A DNA stretch of 64,000 nucleotides, from assembly GCA_030432235.1 (NCBI GenBank), contig JAUIHT010000001.1:806001-870000 (forward strand). Reading direction: 5' to 3'. The notes below the pieces were generated by a model that did not search any database, was not told where the DNA came from, and saw nothing but the letters and a program-made list of their open reading frames with translations. The translations under genes were made by a program, and so were the position numbers. This DNA is from Verrucomicrobiia bacterium. GTDB lineage: Bacteria; Verrucomicrobiota; Verrucomicrobiia; Opitutales; Cerasicoccaceae. Positions 21,111 through 31,700 of this stretch are shown one piece after another; the first letter of the stretch is position 1; each line of letters starts with the position of its first letter.

Positions 21111-21254
21111 GCACAAAAAAGCCGCGGCGGTGAAGCTACGGCTTTCGTGAAAGGGACTGGGTTTGGCTTTAAGCCCTGCGCTTCCGTTGCCACACGGCGA
21201 GCCCGAAGATGCCGAGTCCGGCGAGGGCAGCGTACGTCGAAGGCTCAGGAACGA
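21111..21254 (-). repeat. 144-bp direct repeat, copy A: PEP-CTERM 3' end plus terminator
   Basis: Nearly identical to 21702-21846. On the minus strand the repeat covers the last codons of the gene at 21169 (from VVPEPSTYAALAG onward), the stop, a short 3' untranslated stretch and the terminator hairpin. The upstream halves of the two genes are unrelated. Confidence 0.9.
21116..21147 (-). terminator. Rho-independent terminator (copy A)
   Basis: On the minus strand AAAGCCG pairs with CGGCTTT (plus-strand arms 21141-21147 and 21120-21126), followed by a T run and GTGCAC. It ends the PEP-CTERM gene at 21169. Confidence 0.75.
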
Positions 21255-21585
21255 CGGTTAGACTGCCTTGCGTCGATGGGACAACGCTATCCTGAAAAGA
21301 GTACACGCCTGCCACGGTGAAGGTCTGTTCGTATTCAAAGCCGGTACTGCTTATCGTGGGTGAGCTGATCGCGCCACCACCATCGGGCTGGGAGATGAAG
21401 GTGACATTATGGCTGCCGGGGTCGTCCCAGGTCCAACGCACGGTGGTGCCGGGGGTGATATCCATATTTCCGATATCTCCGGTGGAGAAGCCCCAGGGGA
21501 TGTTGACGATAGCAGGAGCGGCGCTGGCGAACAGGCAAAGCCCTGCGAGGATGAGTGTGGTTTTGTTGAGTAGTTTCATAAGCAT
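21169..21585 (-). CDS. PEP-CTERM protein with a cupredoxin-like domain lacking copper ligands
   Basis: 138 residues from ATG 21585, chosen because AAGGA lies 7 nt upstream; ATGs at 21603 and 21579 are also in frame. A signal peptide (about 1-25) is followed by a plastocyanin-like beta domain: ITPGTTVRWTWDDPGSHNVT and later TFTVAGVYSFQDSVVPSTQG. In copper plastocyanins the last segment reads roughly YxCxxH; here Cys and the second His are replaced (FQDSVVP), so a copper site is unlikely. The protein ends VVPEPSTYAALAGLGIFGLA then VWQRKRRA, a PEP-CTERM signal. Confidence 0.8.
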   Translation of the reverse strand: MLMKLLNKTTLILAGLCLFASAAPAIVNIPWGFSTGDIGNMDITPGTTVRWTWDDPGSHNVTFISQPDGGGAISSPTISSTGFEYEQTFTVAGVYSFQDSVVPSTQGSLTVVPEPSTYAALAGLGIFGLAVWQRKRRA

Positions 21586-21701
21586 GTGCGTTCCTTGGCG
21601 CACCTGTGCTTGCTGTCAAACTGCATGGCTGTTTCTAGGGGGCATATGCCTTCTCCTAGTTACCTTTTGCTCGGGCCATAGGTTTTCCTCGCGCTGTTGT
21701 G

Positions 21702-21846
21702 GTGCACAAAAAAGCCGCGGCGGTGAAGCTACGGCTTTCGTGAAAGGGACTGGGTTTGGCTTTAAGCTCTTCGCTTCCGTTGCCACGTGGCGAGTCCTAG
21801 GATGCCGAGTCCGGCGAGGGCAGCGTAGGTCGAAGGCTCAGGAACG
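21702..21846 (-). repeat. 145-bp direct repeat, copy B: PEP-CTERM 3' end plus terminator
   Basis: Partner of 21111-21254, about 591 bp away in the same orientation. It covers the C-terminal sorting signal of the gene at 21762 and its terminator. Differences are scattered, roughly ten by eye. Confidence 0.9.
21707..21738 (-). terminator. Rho-independent terminator (copy B)
   Basis: Same hairpin as copy A (AAAGCCG/CGGCTTT on the minus strand, then T run). It ends the PEP-CTERM gene at 21762. Confidence 0.75.
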
Positions 21847-22325
21847 ATGCTGAGCGTGATGGTGTCGCTGGGCAGCGTCCAGGTATAGTCACCGGGGGTG
21901 AGGAGCATGCCGTCGAAGCTGGCGGCGGTGGCGTCAATGGTGATGGGGTCGTTGCTGCTGTAGCTGTCCAGCAAACCGATGGTGCCGGGAGAGCCGAGGA
22001 GGAGCAGGTCGCCGGTGTTGGTGGTTAGTTGGACCGGAGAAGCGTCTCCAAACACACCGCCGGCGCTACCGCCACTGTAGATGCGCAACGTCTGTGCGGA
22101 GCCGGGCGAGGCGATGTTGAAGTTAGCCTCGCCGACCCCGGAGAAGATGTAGCCGTTGGCCGCGCCAGTGGCGCCAGGGGTCAGCCCGGTGAGGTTAATA
22201 GCGCCGGTGCCGCTGAAGACCGCCTCGCCGCCAACATCGGTGACGGTAATGGTCAGGGCCGCGTGGGAAAGAGTGCATGCCGAAAACAAGGCAATGCACG
22301 TAGCAGTAAGTCGTGCAATAGTCAT
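21762..22325 (-). CDS. PEP-CTERM secreted protein
   Basis: 187 residues with a signal peptide (MTIARLTATCIALFSACTLS, then HA). The mature part is Gly, Thr and Ser-rich, low in charge and predicted all-beta. The C-terminus VPEPSTYAALAGLGILGLAT followed by WQRKRRA is the sorting signal, almost identical at DNA level to that of the neighbouring gene. Upstream (22326-22543, 218 bp) no gene is seen. Confidence 0.85.
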   Translation of the reverse strand: MTIARLTATCIALFSACTLSHAALTITVTDVGGEAVFSGTGAINLTGLTPGATGAANGYIFSGVGEANFNIASPGSAQTLRIYSGGSAGGVFGDASPVQLTTNTGDLLLLGSPGTIGLLDSYSSNDPITIDATAASFDGMLLTPGDYTWTLPSDTITLSIVPEPSTYAALAGLGILGLATWQRKRRA

Positions 22326-22543
22326 TAGTTCATCTGCATAACGTATTTAGGAAATATGTCAACGAGCTATAACAGTCGACGTCGCATGACAGCGTCGTGC
22401 GCGACCAGGGTTTTTGATGCTTTTTTAACCAAAGAGGGCAGTAATGGAGCGGTTTTCGGGGTGTTTTTGTCGAGGATTCGTAAAATGGTTTTGGCCATAT
22501 GCTTTGAGGTTTTCAAATTATACGAATTGGGTAGTTTGGCCTT

Positions 22544-22861
22544 ATGACAAACACACTCACCATGCCACCGATGAAGTCATCCGCCCTCTCCGCTGAAATC
22601 ATTCACAAGCTGATCGCCGAGGAGCTGCCGGGCTGGTCCCTGGAAAAGGACCGCCTGACCAAGCTTTTCGAGTTCAAGGATTTTTCCGAAGCCCTCGGGT
22701 TCATCGTGCGCGTCGGTGCGGCGGCGGAGAAGCTCGACCACCATCCGGAGTTGTTCAATGTCTACAGCCGTGTGAGACTCGCGCTCTACACTCACGATGC
22801 CGGCAACAAGGTGACCAAGCGCGACATCGACCTGGCCCGCGCGATTGAAAGGTTATTGTAA
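22544..22861 (+). CDS. 4a-hydroxytetrahydrobiopterin (pterin-4a-carbinolamine) dehydratase
   Basis: 105 residues or slightly fewer (in-frame ATGs at 22544, 22562 and 22571). The family pattern is intact: FKDFSEALGFIVRVGAAAEK, then LDHHPELFNVYSRVRLALYT with the catalytic His pair, then GNKVTKRDIDLARAIE. The enzyme dehydrates 4a-hydroxytetrahydropterin made by aromatic amino acid hydroxylases. No hydroxylase is nearby, so the role here may be general pterin recycling. Confidence 0.9.
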   Translation: MTNTLTMPPMKSSALSAEIIHKLIAEELPGWSLEKDRLTKLFEFKDFSEALGFIVRVGAAAEKLDHHPELFNVYSRVRLALYTHDAGNKVTKRDIDLARAIERLL

Positions 22862-22890
22862 GCTTCCTGTGCTATCGTTACAGGGATCTT

Positions 22891-23355
22891 ATGAAATCGA
22901 TAGCAGCGCTTCTTTTCCTTACGTTCTGCACCACACTTGGTCTGCACGCGCAGAATACGGCCATCGAAGGTAATTTCCAAGAGGTGGAAATCCCCAGCGG
23001 GATGGTCTCTTCGGTGGCGGGCAACTGGAACGTCATCTACCTGCGCTCCTTTGGCACCCTGACTGTGGTACAGGGCAACTACAACCTCGTCTTTGCCGAG
23101 GCGGACTCGTCCGTGCTTCAGGTGGAAGGTAACGGCAACCGCGTTATCTATGATGCGGAAATCCCCGAGGACGTCGTCGTCATCCGACCGGGGGAATCCA
23201 TCAATTTCTGGGCTTACTTTGGACAGTGGCCCTGGGTGTACGTTGCCGACAAAGGCTGGTACTACCTCGAGCCGTCACTTTTGGGACTCTGGGGTTATCC
23301 GAATGATCCCGACAATCCCGTTATGCTCTTCCTCGCGCCCGGCCCGAACTTCTGA
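22891..23355 (+). CDS. Small secreted protein with Trp-rich C-terminal module
   Basis: 154 residues with a signal peptide (MKSIAALLFLTFCTTLGLHA). The middle has a repeated short-strand pattern (AGNWNVIYLRSFGTLTVVQG, NYNLVFAEADSSVLQVEGNG) like a small beta-helix or beta-solenoid. The C-terminus (INFWAYFGQWPWVYVADKGW, YYLEPSLLGLWGY) has the PWVY...GWYYL pattern also found at the ends of the much larger proteins at 7981 and 25701. Function unknown. Confidence 0.72.
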   Translation: MKSIAALLFLTFCTTLGLHAQNTAIEGNFQEVEIPSGMVSSVAGNWNVIYLRSFGTLTVVQGNYNLVFAEADSSVLQVEGNGNRVIYDAEIPEDVVVIRPGESINFWAYFGQWPWVYVADKGWYYLEPSLLGLWGYPNDPDNPVMLFLAPGPNF

Positions 23356-23381
23356 TCTCTGGGGCTGCGCACCCCGCATGC

Positions 23382-24254
23382 TTAGGAAAAAGCGGCTTTG
23401 GCCATGAGCTTGGGCACGTCGGTCTTCCTGAGCTTGGGGCGTGAGGCGAGGGTGTCGTAATCCTGCGCGGCGATTTTCTGCAGGATGGTAGTGCCGCCGT
23501 GCCAGGTGAGCTTGATTTCCAGACTGAGCGGGAAGGGCAGGGCTTTGCCCAGAGGCTTGCCTTGATCGAAAATGGACTGCGCGCGGTCGACCTGGAACTT
23601 GAGGCAGTCGCGCAGGGGCTGGGGAGTGCTGGGCTGGTCGAACATCGCGCGGTCCACGCCGAACTTGGGCCAGTCCTCTTCGGGGATGTAAATGCGGCCG
23701 TCCTTGCGGATGTCCACGCCGACGTCCTGCCAGAAGTTGGCAAGCTGGAGCGCGGTGCAGATGTGATCGGACCACTGGAACCACTGCTCGTCATGGTGGC
23801 CGTGCAGAATGAGCACGAGCCGTCCGATGGGGTTAGCGCTGCGTCGGCAGTAGTCCAAAACCTCGGCGTGGGTGGCGTAGCGGAGCTTGAGGCAGTCCTG
23901 CTTGAAGGCGCTGAGAAGGTCTTTAAACAATTGGACGTCAGCCTTGGTTTCGCGAATGGTATTTGCCAGGGCGAGGAATATCCAGGCGTATTGGGGGTCG
24001 AGGGGGCCGACACCCTCGGCGGCCTTGTCCAGCTCGGCCTCGAAGGCGTCGAGGCGGTCCACGCGCTCCTGCGGGGTGGGGGCGCCGGATTCGCCCCAGC
24101 CCTCGTCGGCGATATCATCGGCGGTGCGGGCAAAGGCATACACGGCGCTGACGTGCGGGCGGATGTGTTTGGGCACCAACCGGGCGACAGGGAAGTTCTC
24201 ATAATGCTCCCGCGTCAGGGCGTGGCAACGTGCGTAGGCCTCGGGCAAGTCCAT
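23382..24254 (-). CDS. hpnC: Squalene/phytoene synthase-family protein, HpnC type
   Basis: About 290 residues from the ATG at 24254 (MDLPEAYARCHALTREHYEN); longer in-frame starts at 24299 and 24359 would overlap the promoter region of the divergent gene. The HpnC opening FPVARLVPKHIRPHVSAVYA is followed by the first aspartate motif in ARTADDIADEG and the second in NFWQDVGVDIRKDGRIYIP. HpnC converts presqualene diphosphate to hydroxysqualene in bacterial hopanoid synthesis, acting between HpnD and HpnE. The neighbouring divergent hpnA supports this role. HpnD, HpnE and squalene-hopene cyclase are not in the window. Confidence 0.83.
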   Translation of the reverse strand: MDLPEAYARCHALTREHYENFPVARLVPKHIRPHVSAVYAFARTADDIADEGWGESGAPTPQERVDRLDAFEAELDKAAEGVGPLDPQYAWIFLALANTIRETKADVQLFKDLLSAFKQDCLKLRYATHAEVLDYCRRSANPIGRLVLILHGHHDEQWFQWSDHICTALQLANFWQDVGVDIRKDGRIYIPEEDWPKFGVDRAMFDQPSTPQPLRDCLKFQVDRAQSIFDQGKPLGKALPFPLSLEIKLTWHGGTTILQKIAAQDYDTLASRPKLRKTDVPKLMAKAAFS

Positions 24255-24324
24255 AAGGGCGGCAGAATATGTTTGCGGCTGGCATCGTAAAGCTAACATA
24301 TCGTTTCTTTTCAAAGCGTCACTT

Positions 24325-25335
24325 TTGAGCGAGTCCCAGCAGCCCCGAGTCCTTGTCACCGGTGGAACCGGCTTTGTCGGTTCGGCGGTGGTGCGGCGTT
24401 TGCTCGATGCTGGCTACCCGGTGCGTGCGCTGGTGCGGGAGAACAGCCCGAACCTGCGCAATCTCGAGGGCCTGGATGTTGAGCGGGTCCACGGGGACAT
24501 CACCCGGCGAGAATCCCTGGAGGCAGCGGCGGCCGGCTGCGGTGTGATTTTTCACCTCGCGGCGGATTATCGCCTGTGGGTGCCCAAGCCGGAAACGATG
24601 TACGCGGCCAATGTCGAGGCCAGCCGGGGCCTCATCGAGGCGGCGGCCCATGCCGGGGTCGACCGCGTGATTTATTGCTCCAGTGTGGCGACGCTGGGCC
24701 ATTCGCCCAACGGTAAACCTGCCAACGAAAACACTCCCGCCCGCCTGGAGGACATGGTCGGGCACTACAAGCGCTCTAAGTTCCTAGGTGAACAAGCCGC
24801 CCGTGAGGCGGCGGAAGCCACCGGCGTGCCGGTCGTCTACGTACACCCCTCCGCGCCGGTTGGCCCCCGTGACATTCGCCCGACCCCCACCGGACGCATG
24901 GTGCTGGACGGCATCTCGGGCAAGCTGCCCGCCTTTGTCGACACGGGCCTGAATATCGTCCATGTGGACGATGTCGCTACGGGCATTTTGCTGGCTCACG
25001 AGCGCGGAGCCCCGGGCCAGCGCTACATTCTGGGCGGGCAGAACATGACTTTGCGCGAGATTTTCAACGAACTGGCCGAGCTGGCGGGCTGTAAACCGCC
25101 GCGATTGGAGTTGAACCCGACCTTGCTGACCCCACTGGCGTTCCTCAGTGAGCTCGGGGCGCGCATCACCCGCCGGGAGCCCCGTCTGCATCTGGATGTG
25201 CTGCGCATGGCGCGCAAGCGGATGTTCTTCAGCAGTGCCAAGGCTGAGAAAGAGCTGGGCTATCGGGCCCGCCCCGCGCACGACGCCCTGTCAGCCGCCG
25301 CCAACTGGTTCCGCGAAAACGGCTACTGCCGCTGA
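24325..25335 (+). CDS. hpnA: Hopanoid-associated sugar epimerase HpnA
   Basis: 336 residues. An NAD(P)-binding Rossmann motif TGGTGFVGSAVVRRLLDAG opens the protein, and the short-chain dehydrogenase catalytic segment is MVGHYKRSKFLGEQAA (YxxxK). Conserved blocks VIFHLAADYRLWVPKPETMY and HPSAPVGPRDIRPTPTGRM are typical of HpnA. The predicted start is a TTG at 24325, giving MSESQQPRVLVTGGTG; no ATG exists before the Rossmann motif. HpnA is linked to hopanoid side-chain assembly, but its precise reaction is unsettled. Divergent from hpnC. Confidence 0.87.
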   Translation: MSESQQPRVLVTGGTGFVGSAVVRRLLDAGYPVRALVRENSPNLRNLEGLDVERVHGDITRRESLEAAAAGCGVIFHLAADYRLWVPKPETMYAANVEASRGLIEAAAHAGVDRVIYCSSVATLGHSPNGKPANENTPARLEDMVGHYKRSKFLGEQAAREAAEATGVPVVYVHPSAPVGPRDIRPTPTGRMVLDGISGKLPAFVDTGLNIVHVDDVATGILLAHERGAPGQRYILGGQNMTLREIFNELAELAGCKPPRLELNPTLLTPLAFLSELGARITRREPRLHLDVLRMARKRMFFSSAKAEKELGYRARPAHDALSAAANWFRENGYCR

Positions 25336-25700
25336 GGCTAATACCCTGAAAAACGGAAAATCTGAAAGCTTGAAAGGGGCCGAACCTCCGGTGCTCCCGG
25401 GCCACCGATTCATCCGGGGTATCCATAGTCTACGGATTATCCCTGAATGAATGTTCTACAGGCTTTTCCTGAGGGCTTCCGGTTTTTACAAGCTCTTGAC
25501 GGAAAACCGCTCCGGCATGGTAGAAAAGTTTGACTCAGTGCCCCCGAAAGCCCATTTTGACGGGCCTTAAATCGATATCGCCCGTGTTTGATTTGTGCTA
25601 TGTTGGGAAAGCAAAAGAATGTCCGTGGACCGGACTCTACACCACTGGGCAGACATCTTTCTCCGTAATTCCCCCTCCATCCCGGTTTCTTTGACAAGCT
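25336..25700 (+). other. Leader/intergenic region before the giant secreted protein
   Basis: No gene is supported in these 365 bp. Possible promoter-like elements are present (TTGACG at about 25496 with GGTAGA 17 nt later), but they are weak. A short inverted repeat (AAGCCC/GGGCCTT, near 25547) is not followed by a T run. The long distance to the start at 25701 leaves room for regulation I cannot identify. Confidence 0.3.
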
Positions 25701-28700
25701 ATGAAGCAAAATCTCGTCCGTTCCATCCTGTCACGAACACTCTTTACGCTGCTTGGCTTCACGGCAGCCATCACCGGCCCCAACGCCCTGGCCACCATTA
25801 CCTGGCCGGATGTCGATAACGAGGAATTGCCCCTCGCTACGGTGTTTCCCCAAGACATTAACTCAACCGTGGCTTTTACGGGAGATTCTATTGCCTACTC
25901 GAGTAGTGACACGACCGTTTGCACCGTCGATGCGACGGATCCTAATAATCCGGTGTTTCAGTTCAGCCGTTTCGGCCTCGTCACCGTCTGGATCGTGGAA
26001 ACCACCGGTGGCCTTGAGACTGACCGGGTAGCACAGACCTTTGGGGTCGTCCCAACCGATCCCGGTATTGCTACGGCCACCTTGACCTTTAACGACGTAG
26101 GAGAGGGCAATGTGGTTGGTAGCGGGTCGGACACTACCCTGGTGGGCACCGGTCCCGGTGGCGTCAAGCTCACCTACACTTTCGATGATCCCGACGTAGC
26201 GAGTATTTCGGGTAATATCCTGACAGCTCTTGCGCCTGGCACCGTCAATGTAACGCTGAACTTCGTTGGTAATGCGACCTTTGCTCCGGCGAACTCAATC
26301 ACCAAGACCGTCACGGTCAAGGAAGGGCAGACGATTACTTTCCCGGCCATCGCGGACAGGGCCTATAATCCGGAGGAGAATTTCATTGTGCTCAATGCAA
26401 CCTCGAGCAGCGGCCTGCAGGTGTCCTATGAGATCATCGCGGGAGACACCGGCACTATCCAGAGTGGCGGCGTGAGCATCTCCGGGGCGGGCCCGCTGAC
26501 AATCCGTGCCACTCAGGTGGGGGACGGTGATTTCGCGGCAGCAACCAGTGTGGACCGTTCCTTCACGGTGACGCGTGGCGAGCAGGAAATCACCTTTTTC
26601 GGCGAAACGGGGTCCCTGGTGGAGGATGGCGCGATTTCCAATAAGACCATTGGCGACGATCCTTTTACCCTCACCGCGATTACCGACAGCGGGGAACCCG
26701 TGGATTACTCCATTGTCAGTCTCACCCCCAATCGCCCGGCTGTGACGCTCGAGGGCAATACGATCACCGTCAGCAGCAACGCGGCCAATACCGCCGAAGT
26801 GGTGGTTCAGGCCATCGCTCCCGTGACGCCGAACTATAATGCCTCTCCAGCCGTTACCCGCACATTTCAGGTGCGCCTCAACCAGACCATCACTTTCGAC
26901 AGTTTCGCCGGAAACACACTAGGCGATCCGGCCATCAATCTAGGCACCAAGGCCTCCTCCACCAGCGGCAACGTCGTTGATTTCGAGGTGGTACAGGGTG
27001 ACGTGTCCATCCTTCCCGGCACGCCCCAGCGACTGGCCATGTTTGGCATCGGCATCGTTACCCTGCGCGGGACAGCAGACGCCGCGGACGACCCGCTTCT
27101 GGACGATCCCCTGTACAATGCGGTTTCGGATACGGTGACTTTTGTGGTCGGAGGTATCGAAACCACCACCGGCCCCGGCTTCCTGGACTTGTGGAAGTGG
27201 CGTAATCCCCCCGAGTCGACAACGGAAGATTACAATGGCATTTCACTCGGCCCGGACGGTGATGATATCGTTGCCGTTGGCGATAGCGGTATGATCGCAC
27301 GTTCCCTCGATGGTTTTACCTGGACCACGCAGACTGTCGGGGCGGAGGACCTCAATGATGTTGCCAGCAATCCGGTGAACGACAACTACGTGGCTGTCGG
27401 TAACAACGAAACAATCTTGCTGTCCACGGATGGTGTGATCTGGAGCGCGGTTACGGTGCCTGCTGGTATCGGTGATCTGCTCGCCGTCGGCTACGGCGGA
27501 ACCACCGGCTATGTAGCTGCCGCCTACGATGGAGCCACGACCACTATTGTCACCTCGACGACCGGTGCGGACGGCACCTGGGCGGTCGATGCGACGTACC
27601 CCGGTGATGTCTCCGATGTCCAGATCAACGCGATCGAGTTCAGCGACACACTCGACCAATGGATTCTGGCGGGGAACGTCGGCACCATCGTTACGATGGA
27701 TGATATTACCGGCGTCTATACCGTGCAGCGCAGCGGGCCCAGCGAAAACCTCTACGGCATTCACACGCTAGATGATGGCAGGGTCTATATTGTCGGCGAC
27801 GCCGGCATCGTCCTGAGCACCAGCGATCCGAATCTCTCGAACTGGAGCAAGCCGTTCTCGGGGACCGATTACGCGCTCTACGACATCTTTTCGGGCAACG
27901 GATACCTGGTTGCGGTTGGTGAAAACGGGCGCGTGCTTACCTCTCTGGTCAATAACGGGACCCTCTGGACGGAAAGCGTTTCCCGCTTTCCGCTCGATAT
28001 GCGGTCGCAGGTTTACTTTGAAGGCCTCTTCATCAGCGCGGGGCAGAATTACTCCATTCTGACCTCGGCCACCGGTCTGGAGTGGACGCAGATCAGCTCC
28101 TCCTCGGACGGTAGTCTGAACGACGTGGCCGGTACGGATACCGCCATCATCGCCGTCGGGGATGCCGGGCTTATCCTCCGCTCCGATGATGGTGGTGATA
28201 GCTGGACCGAAATCGTATCCGGCACCGTGGAAGAGCTGAATGGCGTCGTGGCCACTGAAGATGAAATCATCATCGTGGGCAACAACGGCACCGTCCTCAA
28301 ATCGTCCGACGACGGCTTGACCTGGACCCCCAAGGGTACGCTGACTACCAATCTCCGCGATATCGCAGTCTACATTGATGACTCCTCGGCAAAGACCTAC
28401 GTCCTGGTCGGTGAGAGTTCCACGATTGCCTATTCCATTGACGACGGCGAGACCTGGACCCGCAACAATTTTGGCACGGTCAGCTTCAACGCCGTTACCT
28501 ACGCCAACAACCGCTTTGTGCTTGTCGGCGATAATGGCACGATCATGAGTTCGCCCACCGGCACCACCGCCTGGGATACCGAAACCTCAAATGTCACCAG
28601 TAACCTCTACGGAGTTGCGGGCAGCAGTGAAACCGGCGACATTGGCTTTGTCGTCGTGGGCGCCGACGGTACCATCCTGACATCCCAGGCCGGGGACGAC

Positions 28701-31700
28701 TGGGCCACCCGTATATCCTCGTTCACCGATGATTTACTCGACATCGTTTTCGCCGACGGGGTCTTCGTGGCCGTAGGCGAGCGCTACGCCTTTGTCGCCT
28801 CCGAGGACGGCATTAACTGGTCTTCCCAAGTGTCCGGTTCGCTCAATTACCTCAATGGCGTGGCTTTTGCCGGCGATATATATATCGCGGTGGGGGACTA
28901 TGGCGCCATTCTCACGGCGGATAGCGTCTTGCCGACAGGCTTGGACACCTGGCAGTTGCGCAATCCGGTGGGCGACGGCGAGAACATCAACGATGTCGTT
29001 TTCGGCAACAACAGCTTCGTTGCCGTGGGGGACAACGGCTCGCTCTACGTCTCTACCGATGGCGAGAACTGGGAGAAAAAGGAAATTAACGAAACCGTTA
29101 ACGGCCAGTCTCAGCCGCTAACCGCGGATTTAAAGGGGGTTGCCTACGGAAATGGCCTCTACATGGCTGTAGGGGGCACCCGTGTGCTTCGCTCTACCAA
29201 CGCTATCAACTGGCAGACAGTGTACGTCTGGACGGCCGACTTGCTCGGCATCTCTTTTGGCAATTCCCAGTTTGTGATAACCGGCGACGCCCGTACCATC
29301 CTTTCTACTGTGGATGGCACGTCCTGGAGCTCGACCCGTTTAGGGGTTCAGCCTGAGACCGGTGCGGCCCTCTACGACGCTGCCTATAGCGAGGAACTTG
29401 GTTTCTGGACGGTGGCTGGTGATCCCGCCCAGTGGGAGCCCATCGACGGCAACTTATTTGACGGCGAGTATCCCACGATGACCCAGGTCTTCACCTCCGT
29501 CAACGGGATCAACTGGCAGCGTCAGGTGGTGCCGATGATCAACGATACGGATTTCTACACCGGGTCGATGCGGTCGGTTTCGGCCGGTTTTGATGTTGCC
29601 GGTGATCCAGTCGTTCGGACATTCGGGCACAATGCCGGGGTAGATAACAACGATCTGATCAGCTATAACGGCACCTCTTGGGTATTCGGTGGCGGCGAAG
29701 CCGTCGATATCAACGGGTCGGTCTACACCGAGGGCAATGGTCAGCCCGGCTTTATTTATGTCGGTGAACTCGGCGCCATCGGTGGCCAGGAGCCTAGCTT
29801 TATTACCTTCCCGGGTATTACCAGCACACTCAACGGCATAGCCTTCGGCAAGCAGACATACATCGCGGTCGGCGACAGTGGCCGCATTCTCAGTTCCACG
29901 GATGCCCGCTCCTGGAGCGTGCGTTCCAGCGCCAACCTGGCTGCGCTGAACGCCGTGGTAGTCAATTCCCAGGGCAAGTATGTCGCCATCGGGGCCGACG
30001 GCACACTCCTGAATTCAGAGGATTCCATCTCCTGGACGGCTGCTACGTCTGTGCCTACCGCCTATCAGTCGACCAGCTTCTTTGATGTCACCACCACCGA
30101 TTCGTTCTTTGTGGCCGTCGGTGATAACGGCTCCGTCCTGATTTCCTACGATGGTGATGTCTGGGACTCCAGAGCGGTCCCGGCATTGTACGAACTTTAC
30201 GCAGTGACTTACGGGGATAACACGATTGCGGCCGTTGGCGCGGGTGGTGAAATCGTAACGTCTCCCGATGGAGACAACTGGTTCAGTGGCGAAACAGGCA
30301 CGACGAATCATTTGCGTGCGATTCATTACGCGGATGGCCTTTTCGTTGCCGTCGGTGAGGGCGGCACCGTTTTAACCAGCCCGGACGCGCAGACCTGGAC
30401 CGCGCGTACATCCGGGACCACCCAGGCACTCTACGGTGTCGGTTACGGTGAGGTGGATGGCGTCGGCAGGTGGCTCGTCGTGGGGGTGAGTGGCATTGTT
30501 CTGACCTCTGATGATGGGGGAGCGACCTGGACGAGCCAGTTCTCCGGCACGGACAACACCCTGACCAGTGTGTCCTACGGCCTTGGCAACTTCTTTGTCG
30601 TCGGCAGTGCCGGCACCGGGCTGACCTCCACGGATGCGGAGGAGTGGTTCCGCCGTCCGACCTCCACCGGCTACCGTCTCAACGGCGCGACGTATTTCAA
30701 CGGCGTCTTTACCGCTGTGGGCGATTCCAGTACGATTATTACTTCGGGGGATATTCAGCCGCGTATCGATCAGACCATCAAGTTCCAGTTCATCTCCAAC
30801 AAGATTATTAGTGATACGACTCCCTTCCTAATCGAGGCCTCGGCCACTAGCAGGTTGCCGGTAAGCTTCGAAGTTTTGAGCGGGCCGGCGAGCATCGTCA
30901 ACGGTAACATGGTGCAGCTTGACGGTACGACCGGGGAGGTGACCATCCGGGCCAGCCAGGCGGGGAATGTCCGCTACAATCCCGCCACGTCAGTGGATCA
31001 GGCCTTTAATGTTCGCGAGAAGAATCAGGTCATCACCTTTTTCGGCCAAGTAACATCGACTGGTAGCGGTAGTATCTCCGGTAAGATATACGGTGAAAAC
31101 AACAACCAGTTCACGATAAGAGCGACGGCAGACAGTGGCCTGACGCCCACCTTCACCGTGCTCTCCGGTCCGGCCTCGGTCAGCAATGCCGGGGGAGGCT
31201 TTGGCACGGTCACCCTCAGTGGCGCCGGGCACGTCGTATTGCAGGCCCAGCAACTGGGCAACGACACCTACAACCCGGCGGAAGTGGTCACACGCGAGTT
31301 TGATGTGGCGAAGGGCACCCAGACCATCACCTTCCCCAGTGCCGGCCCCTTCGAGGTAGGAGACCCCAACTATACGTTACAGGCCGAGGCCAGCAGTGGA
31401 TTGACGATTACCTATTTCGTGGTTAGCGGGCCGGGGACCATCGTCAAGGACAACGAACTTCAGTTTACCGGCAGCGGTGAAATCATCGTGCAGGCCAGCC
31501 AGGCTGGTGATGAAAATTATGAGTCAGCCCCGCCGGTAATCCAGTCCTTCACGGTGCAGCCGTCCAGTGTGGGGAGCAACTGGACCGCACGCACCAGCCC
31601 TACCACGCAGGACTTGCTTTCAGTTAACTTCCTCGGTCAGCAGTTCCTGGCCAGCGGCAACAACTCGGTCGTACTCAGCTCCGTTAGCAGCACTACCTGG

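Noticed and set aside
20723-21193. 156-codon minus-strand ORF
   Set aside because: No signal, domain or ribosome site; it runs through the terminator and repeat region of the neighbouring gene.
22356-22547. 63-codon plus-strand ORF before the pterin dehydratase
   Set aside because: No ribosome site, no domain, and it overlaps the dehydratase start.
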